A DNA stretch of 64,000 bases from Allobosea sp. CS1GBMeth4 (GCF_900185715.1 NZ_FYAS01000002.1:62001-126000), one strand, 5' to 3'; shown: positions 21,427-30,166, counted from the stretch's first letter. Notes: a model not told the origin generated them from the letters alone. Numbers and translations are program-made.

Positions 21427-21801
21427 ATGAACGACGACATCAAGGCGCTCGAGGCGGCGACGCAGCTCTATCTCGACGGTCTCTACGAGGGCGATGTCGA
21501 GAAGCTCGCCTCGGTCTTCCATCCGACGAGCGCGCTGACCCAGTCGCAGGGCGGCGAGCTCAAGGTCGTGCCACGCGAGCAATGGTTCGAGGCGGTGCGG
21601 AACCGCACATCGCCGAAGGAGAGCGGGCTGGAGCGCGGCGACCATGTGCTGGCGATCGACCTGGTCGGGCCGTCCATGGCCCTGGTCAAGGTCAAGTGCC
21701 AGATGCCGCCGCGCTATTTCACCGACCTGCTCTCCTTCCTGAAGGTCGACGGCAAATGGGTCGTGGCGCAGAAGGTGTTCATGACCGAGACGGGGAAGTG
21801 A
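21427..21801 (+). CDS. NTF2-like (lumazine-binding/DUF4440 type) protein
   Basis: A 124-residue single-domain protein with the NTF2 cone fold pattern: DIKALEAATQLYLDGLYEGDVEKLASVFHP at the N-terminus and a C-terminal FTDLLSFLKVDGKWVVAQKVF strand pair. No catalytic residues can be assigned. The start MNDDIK follows a purine-rich CGGGAGCAAGCG leader. It lies between coxD and coxE, an unusual place, and may be an accessory factor of the molybdenum enzyme or a passenger. Confidence 0.75.
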   Translation: MNDDIKALEAATQLYLDGLYEGDVEKLASVFHPTSALTQSQGGELKVVPREQWFEAVRNRTSPKESGLERGDHVLAIDLVGPSMALVKVKCQMPPRYFTDLLSFLKVDGKWVVAQKVFMTETGK

Positions 21802-21818
21802 GGAGGCACTGTCCCATC

Positions 21819-21908
21819 ATGGTCGGGCTTGTCCCGACCATCCACGTCTTCTTTCAGACAAGGCGGTGTTCAAGACGTGGATGCTTGCCACAAGGGCGAG
21901 CATGACGG
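21819..21908. repeat. Composite dispersed repeat before coxE
   Basis: ATGGTCGGG (21819-21827) pairs with CCCGACCAT (21833-21841). A further stretch, ACGTGGATGCTTGCCACAAG through GGGCGAGCATGACGG (21875-21908), is nearly repeated at 51134-51167. A degenerate copy of the first hairpin lies at 59181-59206. These are dispersed intergenic elements, not part of coxE. Confidence 0.7.
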
Positions 21909-21915
21909 TGGAGAG

Positions 21916-23115
21916 ATGACCGGCAAGCTGCCTGAGAACGTCGCCTATTTCGCCCGCGCCCTGCGCGGCGCCGGCCTGCGCGTCGGGCCGGGCGCCGTGG
22001 TCGAGGCGGTCGAGGCGCTGGCGGATGGGGCGCTCGGCGGGCGCGACGACGTCTATTGGACCCTGCATGCGATCTTCGTGAAGAAGCACGAGGACACGGC
22101 GGTCTACGATCAGGCTTTCCGGCTGTTCTGGCGCCGGCGCAGGCTGATCGAGAAATTGATGGCGCAGATGTCGCCGGTGACGCCGCGGGTCGACGGCGAG
22201 CCGCAGAAGCCGGAAGCCGGCGCGCTGCGCGTCGCCGAGGCGTTCACCCCGCCGCCGCGCGAGGAGGAGCCGCCGGTCGAGTTGACCGAGCTTTCGGCCA
22301 GGCTCACCGTCTCCGAGCGCGAGACGCTGAAATCGCGCGACTTCGCCCAGATGAGCGCGGCCGAGATCGCCAAAGCGCGCCAGCTCATCGCCGAGCTCAG
22401 GCTGCCTGACGACGCCGTGTCGACGCGGCGCTTCCAGCCGGCCCATGCCGGAGCGCGGATCGATCCGCGCCGCACCTTCCGCCGCTCGCTGCGGGGCGGC
22501 GGCGCCTCGATCGACGTCGCCTTCCGCGAGCGGGCCGAGGTGCATCCGCCTATCGTCGCGCTGGTCGACATCTCCGGCTCGATGGCGGAGTATTCGCGCA
22601 TCTTCCTGCATTTCCTGCACGCCATCACCGAGCAGCGCCGGCGCGTGCATTCCTTCGTCTTCGGCACGCGGCTGACCAATGTCACGCGCATGCTCCGCGC
22701 CCGCGATCCCGACGAGGCGCTGGCGCTCGCCGGCAAGGCGGCGCCCGATTGGGAGGGCGGCACGCGCATCGCCTCGGCCCTGCATGCCTTCAACCGGATC
22801 TGGTCGCGCCGCGTGCTCGCGGGCGGAGCGGTGGTGCTGCTCTTCACCGACGGGCTGGAGCGGCATCTCGGCCCCGATCTTTCCTTCGAGATGGACCGCC
22901 TGCAGCGCTCCTGCCGGCAATTGACCTGGCTCAACCCGCTCCTGCGCTACGACGCCTTCGAGGCGCGGGCGAGCGGCATCCGGGCGATGCTGCCGCATGT
23001 CGACCAGTTCCGGCCGATCCACAACCTCGCGGCGATGGCCGATCTCTGCGCCGCGCTGTCCTCCGACGCACGGCAGATCACCGATCCGCGCCAGTGGTTG
23101 AAGAAGGCGGGTTGA
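21916..23115 (+). CDS. coxE: VWA-domain protein, CoxE family
   Basis: A 399-residue CoxE-type protein. An N-terminal helical region (to about 200) is followed by a von Willebrand A domain with an intact MIDAS start, DISGSM (218-223), and a conserved FTDGLERH. CoxE proteins pair with MoxR ATPases such as CoxD to mature metalloenzymes. The start MTGKLPENVA was chosen because the repeat element just upstream supplies the extra open frame. The gene follows the NTF2-like gene in the same direction. Confidence 0.9.
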   Translation: MTGKLPENVAYFARALRGAGLRVGPGAVVEAVEALADGALGGRDDVYWTLHAIFVKKHEDTAVYDQAFRLFWRRRRLIEKLMAQMSPVTPRVDGEPQKPEAGALRVAEAFTPPPREEEPPVELTELSARLTVSERETLKSRDFAQMSAAEIAKARQLIAELRLPDDAVSTRRFQPAHAGARIDPRRTFRRSLRGGGASIDVAFRERAEVHPPIVALVDISGSMAEYSRIFLHFLHAITEQRRRVHSFVFGTRLTNVTRMLRARDPDEALALAGKAAPDWEGGTRIASALHAFNRIWSRRVLAGGAVVLLFTDGLERHLGPDLSFEMDRLQRSCRQLTWLNPLLRYDAFEARASGIRAMLPHVDQFRPIHNLAAMADLCAALSSDARQITDPRQWLKKAG

Positions 23116-23138
23116 GGCATGATCTGTTCAGCGCGGGC

Positions 23139-23288
23139 TTCCCTTCTCCCCTTGCGGGAGAAGGTGGCTCGGCGAAGCCGAGACGGATGAGGGGTCTCGC
23201 GACATGTCCCGCCCTTTCTGAAAAGGGATTTATGGACAGGGCGGTGCGACCCCTCACCCCAACCCTCTCCCGCAAGGGGAGAGGGGCA
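23139..23288. repeat. Long inverted dispersed repeat between coxE and coxI
   Basis: CCCTTCTCCCCTTGCGGGAG (23140-23160) with GACGGATGAGGGGTC faces GACCCCTCACCCC with CTCTCCCGCAAGGGGAGAGG near 23250-23287. The two arms would form a long stem. Related arms recur at 51187-51265. Such elements are common between genes in this order and may be transcribed hairpins. Confidence 0.7.
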
Positions 23289-23335
23289 GGTCGGCGCTCT
23301 GCAAGACGGTTTCAGATGAGCGGTAGGCGATAGCC

Positions 23336-23662
23336 ATGATCAGCACCGACACCGACATTCTCGCCACCGCCGAGGCCTGGGCCAAGGCGGGCCGCGGCGT
23401 CGCGCTGGCCACCGTGGTCGAGACCTGGGGCTCGGCCCCGCGCCCGGTCGGCTCGCATCTCGTCATCGACGGCGAGGGCAATTTCCTCGGCTCGGTCTCG
23501 GGCGGTTGCGTCGAGGGCGCGGTCGTGGCCGAGGCCGGCGACGTCATCGCCGAGGGCAAGCCGCGCACGCTGGAATTCGGCGTCGCCGACGAGACCGCCT
23601 GGCAGGTCGGCCTCTCCTGCGGCGGCCGCATCAAGGTCTATGTCGAGCCGGTCCGGGCTTAG
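23336..23662 (+). CDS. XdhC/CoxI N-terminal-domain protein
   Basis: A 108-residue protein corresponding to the N-terminal XdhC/CoxI domain only. ALATVVETWGSAPRPVGSHLVI and GSVSGGCVEGAVVAEA are its hallmarks, with the conserved Cys in GGCVEG. In two-domain XdhC proteins a C-terminal Rossmann domain follows; here that part is a separate gene (24315). XdhC-type proteins insert the sulfurated molybdenum cofactor into hydroxylases such as CoxL. Confidence 0.88.
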   Translation: MISTDTDILATAEAWAKAGRGVALATVVETWGSAPRPVGSHLVIDGEGNFLGSVSGGCVEGAVVAEAGDVIAEGKPRTLEFGVADETAWQVGLSCGGRIKVYVEPVRA

Positions 23663-23674
23663 AGGAACGCGATC

Positions 23675-24310
23675 ATGGCCTCCTGGGAAACCCTTCTCGC
23701 CTTCGCGACGCTGACGCTGCTCGTCGCCTATTTCCCCGGCCCGGCGCTGCTTTACACGGCGGCGCAGACCATCGCCCATGGCCGCAGCGCCGGGCTGATG
23801 GCGATGCTCGGCATCCATCTCGGCTGCTATGTCCATGTGCTCGCCGCGGCCTTCGGCCTGTCGGCGGTGTTCAAGCACGTGCCCGAGCTCTATCTCGCCG
23901 TGAAGATCGCCGGGGCGCTGTATCTGGTCTGGCTCGGCATCGGCATGATCCGCTCGCGGCTCGGGGCCGCCGACGCGCAGCAGCCGGTGGCGCCGCGCAA
24001 GACGGTGAAGCGCGCGCTGATCGATTCCTTCGTCGTCGAGATCCTGAACCCGAAGGTCGCGCTGTTCTTCATCGCGCTCTTGCCGCAGTTCGTCGATCCG
24101 GCCGGCTCGCTGCCGGTCTGGGCGCAGTTCCTCATCCTCGGCACCATCGTCAATTTCGCTTTCTCCTCGGCCGATCTCGTCACGGTCTTCGGCGCGAGCC
24201 TGGTGATGAAGACGATGAAGGCGAGCCGCGCCGGCTTCGCGCTCGGGCGCTGGCTCGGCGGCTCGCTGATGATCGGGCTCGGCCTCAAGCTCGCGACCGA
24301 CAAGGGCTGA
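23675..24310 (+). CDS. LysE/RhtB-family exporter
   Basis: A 211-residue membrane protein with about six hydrophobic segments. The YFPGPALLYTAAQTIAHGRSAGLMAMLGIHLG start matches the LysE/RhtB amino-acid exporter pattern, with DSFVVEILNPKVALFFIALLPQFVDP mid-way. The substrate cannot be told. It sits between the two XdhC-related genes, 12 bases after the first and 4 bases before the second, so it is co-transcribed with molybdenum-enzyme maturation genes. Confidence 0.88.
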   Translation: MASWETLLAFATLTLLVAYFPGPALLYTAAQTIAHGRSAGLMAMLGIHLGCYVHVLAAAFGLSAVFKHVPELYLAVKIAGALYLVWLGIGMIRSRLGAADAQQPVAPRKTVKRALIDSFVVEILNPKVALFFIALLPQFVDPAGSLPVWAQFLILGTIVNFAFSSADLVTVFGASLVMKTMKASRAGFALGRWLGGSLMIGLGLKLATDKG

Positions 24311-24314
24311 CGCC

Positions 24315-25007
24315 GTGGACCTTCCGCTCCTCTCCGCGCTCAATGCCGAACGCGCCGCCAGGCGCGCCTGCGTGCTGGTGACCGAGCTCGGCTCGGGCGA
24401 GCAGCGCCTGGTCAGAGAGGCCGACCTCGGCGGCGACCCGCTGGCCGAGCTGCTCGAGAAGCAGCTGCGCAGCGGCAAGAGCGGCACCGTCGAAACCGAC
24501 GGCACGGCCTATTTCCTGACCGTTCAGGCGCCGCCGCCGCGCCTCGTCGTCACGGGAGCCGTCCATATCTCGCAGGCGCTGGCGCCGATGGCGAAGCTGC
24601 TCGACCTCGACGTCGCGATCATCGATCCGCGCACCGCCTTCGCCACGCAGGAGCGCTTCCCGGAGGTGACCCTGCTGGCGCAATGGCCGGAGGAGGCGTT
24701 GCGGCAGCTGCCGTTCGACGCCTACACCGCCTTCGTCGCGCTGACGCATGATCCGAAGATCGACGATCCGGCCCTGCAGGCGGCGCTGCGCTCGGACTGC
24801 TTCTATATCGGCGCGCTCGGCAGCCGGAAGACGCATGGCAAGCGGCTGGAGCGGCTCGCCGCGGCCGGCTTCGGCGAGGCCGACGCGAAACGCATCCATG
24901 CGCCGATCGGGCTCGACATCGGCGCGGTCTCGCCGGCGGAGATCGCGCTCGCCATCCTCGGCGAGATCGTGCAGGCGCTGCGCGGCCCGCGCCGCAAGCC
25001 GGCATGA
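24315..25007 (+). CDS. XdhC-family protein with C-terminal Rossmann domain
   Basis: A 230-residue XdhC-related protein starting at GTG. It has a reduced N-terminal region and a clear C-terminal Rossmann part: GAVHISQALAPMAKLLDLDVAIIDPR, ALTHDPKIDDPAL, and the signature YIGALGSRKTHGKRLERL. It probably works with the separate N-terminal-domain protein at 23336 to handle molybdenum cofactor for CoxL, like CoxF/CoxI. The close spacing to the LysE gene supports an operon. Confidence 0.88.
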   Translation: MDLPLLSALNAERAARRACVLVTELGSGEQRLVREADLGGDPLAELLEKQLRSGKSGTVETDGTAYFLTVQAPPPRLVVTGAVHISQALAPMAKLLDLDVAIIDPRTAFATQERFPEVTLLAQWPEEALRQLPFDAYTAFVALTHDPKIDDPALQAALRSDCFYIGALGSRKTHGKRLERLAAAGFGEADAKRIHAPIGLDIGAVSPAEIALAILGEIVQALRGPRRKPA

Positions 25008-25020
25008 GGGGCCGCCCGCG

Positions 25021-26637
25021 ATGAAGTTCGGTCCCGTCCCGGTCGCCGACGCCGTCGGTTCCGTCGCGGCCCATACCGTGCGTGCCGGCGAGGCGATCGT
25101 GCGCAAGGGCGCGACGGTCAGCGAAGAGGATGCGCGCAGGCTGGCCGCCGCCGGTCTCGCCGAGATCGTCGCCGTGCAGCTCGAAGCCGGCGACATCGAC
25201 GAGAACGCCGCGGCCGAGCAACTGGCGCGGGCGCTGGCCGGGCGGGCCGTGGTGACCGAGGCGCCGTTCACCGGCCGGGTCAACCTGTTCGCCGCCGCGC
25301 CCGGCATCCTGCAGGTCGAGGCGGGCGTGATCGACGCGCTGAACGCCGTCGACGAGGCGATCACGGTCGCGACCCTGCCGGCGCTGAAGGCCGTCGTCGC
25401 CGGCGAGATGGTGGGCACGGTCAAGATCATCCCCTATGCCGTGCCGGAGGCGCGCATCGCCGAGGCGCTGGAGCGGCTCGGGGCGGACAAGCCGGTGGCG
25501 ATCGCCGAATACAGGCTGAGATCGGTCGCGGTCGTCTCGACCCTGCTGCCGGGCCTGAAGACCAGCGTGGTCGACAAGACCTTGCGCACCTTCGCCGAGC
25601 GGCTGCGGCCGGCCGGGGCGGCGATCGAGCGCGATGTCCGGGTGGCGCATGAGGACGCGCCGCTGGCGCAGGCGATCCGCGAGGCGGCGGCCGGGCCGGC
25701 CGAGCTCGTCGTCGTGTTCGGCGCCTCCGCCATCACCGACCGGCGCGATGTCGTGCCGCAGGCGCTGGTCGAGGCCGGCGGCACGGTCGAGCATCTCGGC
25801 ATGCCCGTCGATCCGGGCAATCTGCTCATGCTCGGCAGCCTCGGCGGCAAGCCGGTGATCGGCGCGCCGGGCTGCGCGCGCTCCCCCAAGGAGAACGGCT
25901 TCGACTGGGTGCTGCAGCGCAGCCTCGCCGGCGTACCGGTGCGGCGCGCCGACATCCAGAAGATGGGGGTGGGCGGGCTCCTGATGGAGATCGTCTCGCG
26001 GCCGCAGCCGCGCGCGCCGGGCCATGGCGAGGCGGCGCCTGTCGCCGGCCTGGTGCTGGCGGCCGGGCGCTCGACCCGGATGGGCGCCGGCAACAAGCTG
26101 CTGCAGCAGGTGCGCGGCAAGCCGCTGGTCCGGTACGCCGTCGAGGCGCAGCTCGCCTCGCGCGCCGCGCCGGTCGTCGTCGTCACGGGTCACCAGCGGG
26201 ACGAGATCCGTGCCGCGCTCGCCGGGCTCGATGTGGTCTTCGCGGATAATCCCGCCTTCGCGGAGGGGTTGTCCGGCTCGCTCAAGGCCGGTCTCGCGGC
26301 GTTGCCCGGCGAGGTGCCGGGCGTCGTGGTCTCGCTGGGAGACATGCCGAACGTCACGGCCGGCGTGATCGACAGGCTGGCGCAGGCCTTCGCCGATCGC
26401 CCGGACGCCTTCGCCGTGGCGCCGACCCTGCTCGGACAGCGCGGCAATCCGGTGCTGCTGTCGCGGGCGCTTTTCGCGGAGGTGGCGACGCTGGAAGGCG
26501 ACCAGGGCGCGCGGCGGTTGCTCGACGCTGCCGGCGATGCGGTCGAGGAGGTCGCGTTGGACGATCCCGCCATCGCGCTCGACATCGACACGCCGGAAGC
26601 GCTCAAGGCGCTGACGGGGCAGGAACCGCGCGGCTGA
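25021..26637 (+). CDS. MoeA-like molybdopterin-binding / MobA-like fusion
   Basis: A 538-residue two-domain protein. Residues 1 to about 330 resemble molybdopterin-binding proteins: GAPGCARSPKENGFDWVLQR, VVFGASAITDRRDVVPQALV. From residue 341 a nucleotidyltransferase domain begins, with the MobA/MocA motif LVLAAGRSTRMG and VVSLGDMPNV for metal binding. The C-terminal part probably adds CMP to molybdopterin to make the MCD cofactor that CoxL-type enzymes use. It closes the cox cluster, 13 bases after the XdhC gene. Confidence 0.88.
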   Translation: MKFGPVPVADAVGSVAAHTVRAGEAIVRKGATVSEEDARRLAAAGLAEIVAVQLEAGDIDENAAAEQLARALAGRAVVTEAPFTGRVNLFAAAPGILQVEAGVIDALNAVDEAITVATLPALKAVVAGEMVGTVKIIPYAVPEARIAEALERLGADKPVAIAEYRLRSVAVVSTLLPGLKTSVVDKTLRTFAERLRPAGAAIERDVRVAHEDAPLAQAIREAAAGPAELVVVFGASAITDRRDVVPQALVEAGGTVEHLGMPVDPGNLLMLGSLGGKPVIGAPGCARSPKENGFDWVLQRSLAGVPVRRADIQKMGVGGLLMEIVSRPQPRAPGHGEAAPVAGLVLAAGRSTRMGAGNKLLQQVRGKPLVRYAVEAQLASRAAPVVVVTGHQRDEIRAALAGLDVVFADNPAFAEGLSGSLKAGLAALPGEVPGVVVSLGDMPNVTAGVIDRLAQAFADRPDAFAVAPTLLGQRGNPVLLSRALFAEVATLEGDQGARRLLDAAGDAVEEVALDDPAIALDIDTPEALKALTGQEPRG

Positions 26638-26640
26638 GGA

Positions 26641-28272
26641 TCAGGCGGGCGTCAGCAGGCCGGCACACCACAGCCGCAGTAATTGCGCGAGCACGGCGAC
26701 GCAATCCTCGGGTTGGTCGGGGTCGAGCTCGCGGACCTTGACGGCTCCAGGCTTCTCCGGGTCCGGCGATGCTTCCGGGAGGTGCCGCACGACCCGCACC
26801 TGATGGATGCCGCTGTCGGGAGCGGCGGCTTCGGCGTGCAGCCTCGCCGCCAGGCGGCGCATCTCGTCGAGTGCGTCCTGCTGCGAGCCGACCAGTTGAT
26901 CGTCCTTCCGGGCATAGGTCATCAGGATGTTGGGCAGCACCGCGACCAGGTTGGGCGGAGCGTAGACCAGAGCCTGCGCCCGGACGGCCGGCGATTCCGC
27001 GGCCTCGACCGTCCGCCCGAGCCGGACAAGGGCGCTCCAGTGCACCATCTCGCTGATCGGCTCCTGGAACGGCTTGAAGGCGTTGACCGCGAAGCGGCGG
27101 CGGATCGCGGCCCGGTCACCGCGCGGCCAGGTCTGGCCGATCAGCCGCAGCAGCGGCCAGGGGTAGAGCAGGCGATAGAACATGCTGCGCGATTCGTTCT
27201 GCGGCGCGAGATTGTCGTCGGGCGCGCCCGGCGCCTGCACCTCGTCGTCCGGCTCGATCGGCCCCAGCCTGCGGTGCGGAGGCTCCGAAGGCGATGCCGT
27301 CGCCGCCCGGACCCGGCTGCGACTGGAGCCGGGCGGCGTCCCGCCTTGGGGCCTGCCGTGGAGATAGACGTGCGGGTCGGACCCGGTGCCGGGGCCGCGC
27401 GTCAGCCGCTCGATCATCCAGGTCAGCGCGATGTCGCCGAGGCGGTGCTCCGAATAGCCGCCGCCAATGTCGCTGTGCACGCCGGGAAACCAGACCTGCT
27501 CGATCCGCTTGAACTCCTCGTGGCGCGGGCGCTGCCAGACCGCCGCCTGGAAGGGCTCGCGCTTCTCGTCGATGGCGAGCGCATGGAAGGCGTAGTCGAC
27601 GATACGGCTGACCTCGGTGTCATGGAATTGCAGGAAGAGGCGGTTGATCGTCCGCGCCCAGGTCGAGGGGATGCCGAGCGCGCCGACCGTGTCGAAGATG
27701 CCCATGGCACGGACGCGGACATTCTCGTGCACCAGCCCGTCGCGGGCGGCGTTGCTGCCGGGATAGCGCTGCTTGGGCGGAATGCGGTAATAGGCCCAGG
27801 CGGCGGCTTCGGCCGCCGGCGTGCAATATCTGCGCTTGAGCAGGCCGGCGGCCGCGATGTAGCCGACGAGGCTGCGTGCCGAATAGGCGCCGCGCGAGAA
27901 GCCGAAGACGCAGATCTCGTCGCCTGCTCGATAGACCGCGCTGAGATAGCGATAGGCTTGTCGGATATTGGTGGACAGGCCCGCGCCGAGAGCCCCGCCG
28001 ACGAAGCGGTCGAGCCGGGAGAGCCCGGTGCCGACGCCGGAATCGTAATAGATCGACTGGAGGCAGAGCACCTTGCCGGAGGTGCCATCCGGGCCGGGCG
28101 CGCGGATTTTCGGCATTGCGAGATTGCGCAGGCGCACGATATGGGTCTGCTCCCCCTCGCGATCGTCGCTGTTCCATGTCCCGTCGAGGAAGATCAGATG
28201 CCGGCGCAGCGGCTTCTCGCCGTCGGAGGGCGGTGCGGAAGCCCGCGGCTGTGGAGGCGCATTGTCCTGCAT
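26641..28272 (-). CDS. DUF2235 alpha/beta hydrolase
   Basis: A 543-residue protein with the DUF2235 (Tle1-like phospholipase) catalytic domain in its first 290 residues. It begins LIFLDGTWNS, has nucleophile Ser126 in GFSRGAYSARSL, an Asp in GIFDTVGALG and the His/Asp segment FPGVHSDIGGGY. The C-terminal 240 residues are poorly conserved and include a proline- and arginine-rich linker near 300-345. Relatives include type VI lipase effectors, but no secretion or immunity gene is adjacent, so an effector role is unsupported. Confidence 0.85.
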   Translation of the reverse strand: MQDNAPPQPRASAPPSDGEKPLRRHLIFLDGTWNSDDREGEQTHIVRLRNLAMPKIRAPGPDGTSGKVLCLQSIYYDSGVGTGLSRLDRFVGGALGAGLSTNIRQAYRYLSAVYRAGDEICVFGFSRGAYSARSLVGYIAAAGLLKRRYCTPAAEAAAWAYYRIPPKQRYPGSNAARDGLVHENVRVRAMGIFDTVGALGIPSTWARTINRLFLQFHDTEVSRIVDYAFHALAIDEKREPFQAAVWQRPRHEEFKRIEQVWFPGVHSDIGGGYSEHRLGDIALTWMIERLTRGPGTGSDPHVYLHGRPQGGTPPGSSRSRVRAATASPSEPPHRRLGPIEPDDEVQAPGAPDDNLAPQNESRSMFYRLLYPWPLLRLIGQTWPRGDRAAIRRRFAVNAFKPFQEPISEMVHWSALVRLGRTVEAAESPAVRAQALVYAPPNLVAVLPNILMTYARKDDQLVGSQQDALDEMRRLAARLHAEAAAPDSGIHQVRVVRHLPEASPDPEKPGAVKVRELDPDQPEDCVAVLAQLLRLWCAGLLTPA

Positions 28273-28294
28273 CGCCCGTCTCCTCGTGTTCGCG

Positions 28295-29077
28295 TCAACG
28301 CTTCCAGACGAGCCCCAGCGCGAGATAGGCGCCGGCCTTCTCGTCGCTGGTCTTCTGGACGCCGCCGGAGAGGCGCCAGTCGAGGCCGAGCAGAGGCAAG
28401 CCGGTCAGATGCAGGCCGAGGCGCAACTTGTGATAGTCCTGCTCACGATAGCCCTCGATCTCGGGGCCGAGATAGAATTCTTCGATCAGGCGCCAGCCCG
28501 CCGCCAGGCGCCCGCCATAGCGGCCATGGTCGATCGCGACCGCATAGGCTCCCGCCTGGACGAGCCAGTTCTCGGCCGGCCTCGCCCACAGATCGGCCTG
28601 CAGGCGCAGCCCCGCGCGCTGCTGGAAGCTGCGGAGCTGGCGCGTCTCGCGATAGCGCGCCTCGACCTCGGGGCCGGCCGAGAGCGCGAGGAAGGTGTCG
28701 CCGAGACGCCACTCATAGCCGAGCCCGGCATGCAGTTCGCTCTTGTAGAGGCGGCCCTGCGTCGGCTTGCGCTGCGCCGGTTCGACGCTCTCGCCCCATT
28801 TCAGCCCGAGCCGGAAACCGCTGACCTCGAGATCGCCGCCGCCGAAGGCCCATTTCAGGCCGACGGACCCATAGGTCTTGCTCGCATCGGCATCGAGCGA
28901 GCCGAAGATCGCCAGCGAGGGCGGCCTGCGCTCGAGCAGGGCGGGATCGGCCCGCAGTGCCGTGGGAGCGAGCGCGAGCGCCGCGCCGACCCCGCGCGCG
29001 AGCACGCCAGACCGTCCCCCAGACCGCCACGCCACGCCAACGCCCCTCCCGCCCTGCAACCCCGGCGGCGTCACCAC
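28295..29077 (-). CDS. bcsS: BcsS-like cellulose biosynthesis protein
   Basis: A 260-residue predicted outer-membrane or periplasmic beta-rich protein. An N-terminal hydrophobic stretch ending near ALAPTALRA looks like a signal peptide. The body begins IFGSLDADASKTYGSVGLKWAF, the pattern of the BcsS family, and shows alternating amphipathic strands. It starts at GTG. No cellulose synthase genes are nearby, so it is an orphan member and its role in polysaccharide export is assumed from the family only. Confidence 0.7.
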   Translation of the reverse strand: MVTPPGLQGGRGVGVAWRSGGRSGVLARGVGAALALAPTALRADPALLERRPPSLAIFGSLDADASKTYGSVGLKWAFGGGDLEVSGFRLGLKWGESVEPAQRKPTQGRLYKSELHAGLGYEWRLGDTFLALSAGPEVEARYRETRQLRSFQQRAGLRLQADLWARPAENWLVQAGAYAVAIDHGRYGGRLAAGWRLIEEFYLGPEIEGYREQDYHKLRLGLHLTGLPLLGLDWRLSGGVQKTSDEKAGAYLALGLVWKR

Positions 29078-29185
29078 ACGTCATGAGTGTGGCAGCTGGC
29101 GGAATTCCTGCAAGCTTTTGTTAACCATGAGGGCGCAGCCTGATTGCAGCCGGCTCATCGTCTTCTCGACAGGAGGACATCGGTC

Positions 29186-29455
29186 ATGGTCTCGCAGGAT
29201 TTCATCAGGCAGCTCGCGGGCTACGGGCTGACGACGGCCACCATCCTCTACCGCATGCCGGATCATCCCGATTTCTTGCAGAGCTATGTCTGGCAGGAGT
29301 ACGATCTGGCGCCGCGCTTCCCCGAGCTGCACCGATTCCTCGACTTCTGGCGGCGCGAGCTCGACGGGCCGCTGCACTCGATCACGGTGGCGCATTCGCG
29401 GCTGATCCGCCCGGCAGAGATCGTGAATGTGAACGGCGTGCTCACCTTGCATTGA
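29186..29455 (+). CDS. usg: Usg family protein
   Basis: An 89-residue protein matching the alphaproteobacterial Usg family: MVSQDFIRQLAGYGLTTATILYRMPDHP, then QEYDLAPRFPELHRFLDFW. AGGAGG at 29171-29176 fixes the ATG at 29186. Named for a gene upstream of trp genes in some species; its function is not known. No trp genes are adjacent here. Confidence 0.88.
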   Translation: MVSQDFIRQLAGYGLTTATILYRMPDHPDFLQSYVWQEYDLAPRFPELHRFLDFWRRELDGPLHSITVAHSRLIRPAEIVNVNGVLTLH

Positions 29456-29535
29456 CGGGCATGCGCCCGCCGGGGTTGTTGCGCCGCTGGGGGCCGTGCT
29501 AGGCCGCAGGCCCTGCTCATCGCCCGGCGAGCCTC

Positions 29536-30132
29536 TTGTCATCCCCCCTGCGCACCTCCGGATTGCTGATTGCGCTCGCCCATCTGCCGGGCCCGCGCAT
29601 CGCCGTGAGCGACATCGTCGCGGCGCTGCGGGACCGGGCCTACGCCCTGCTCGTGGTGCTGCTCGGCCTGCCGAACTGCCTGCCGATGCCGCCGCCGATC
29701 CCGCTGGTCTGCGGCCTCGTCCTCGCCTTCATCGCGGCGCAGATGCTGATGGCGCGCGCCACGCCCTGGCTGCCGCAGCGCCTGCTTCGGCGCAGCATCG
29801 CCCAGGCGGACCTCGCGCGTGCCGTGCAGCGCGCGCTGCCGCCGCTGGTCCGGCTCGAACGTTTCTCGCAGCCGCGCCTGACCATGCTCGGCGGTGCCCT
29901 GGCGCTTCCGGTCCTGGGCGCGCTCCTGCTCGTCCTGGCGCTCGGGCTGATCGTGGCGGCGCCGTTCATCGGCCAGATTCCGCTCGGGCTCGCGGTCTGC
30001 CTGGTCGGGCTCGGCCTGGTCGAGCGCGACGGCGTCCTGATCATCGCCGGCGCCGTTGTCGGCGCGGTGGGCCTCGCCCTGTCGGCGGGCTTCGCCTACG
30101 CGCTGGTGAGCTGGATCGCGAGCTTCTTCTGA
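29536..30132 (+). CDS. exoD: ExoD-family membrane protein
   Basis: A 198-residue ExoD-like protein. The N-terminal soluble stretch is followed by GLPNCLPMPPPIPLVCGLVLAF, a hallmark, and by further hydrophobic segments at about 110-135, 145-160 and 165-195. ExoD was described in exopolysaccharide production and alkaline tolerance of rhizobia. The start codon appears to be TTG. It lies next to the usg gene and is convergent with the GGDEF-EAL gene. Confidence 0.85.
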   Translation: MSSPLRTSGLLIALAHLPGPRIAVSDIVAALRDRAYALLVVLLGLPNCLPMPPPIPLVCGLVLAFIAAQMLMARATPWLPQRLLRRSIAQADLARAVQRALPPLVRLERFSQPRLTMLGGALALPVLGALLLVLALGLIVAAPFIGQIPLGLAVCLVGLGLVERDGVLIIAGAVVGAVGLALSAGFAYALVSWIASFF

Positions 30133-30166
30133 GCTTGCCGCCCGCGGGCTCCTGCCGGACCGTCCT

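Noticed and set aside
23139-23288. Transposable element ends
   Set aside because: No transposase or target duplication is seen; the arms recur in part elsewhere as ordinary intergenic palindromes.
26641-28272. DUF2235 protein as a type VI secretion effector
   Set aside because: No VgrG, Hcp, adaptor or immunity gene is nearby; the domain also occurs in non-secreted proteins.
26683-28824. Long rightward open frame (about 710 codons)
   Set aside because: Antisense to the DUF2235 hydrolase and BcsS genes, both of which have family motifs.
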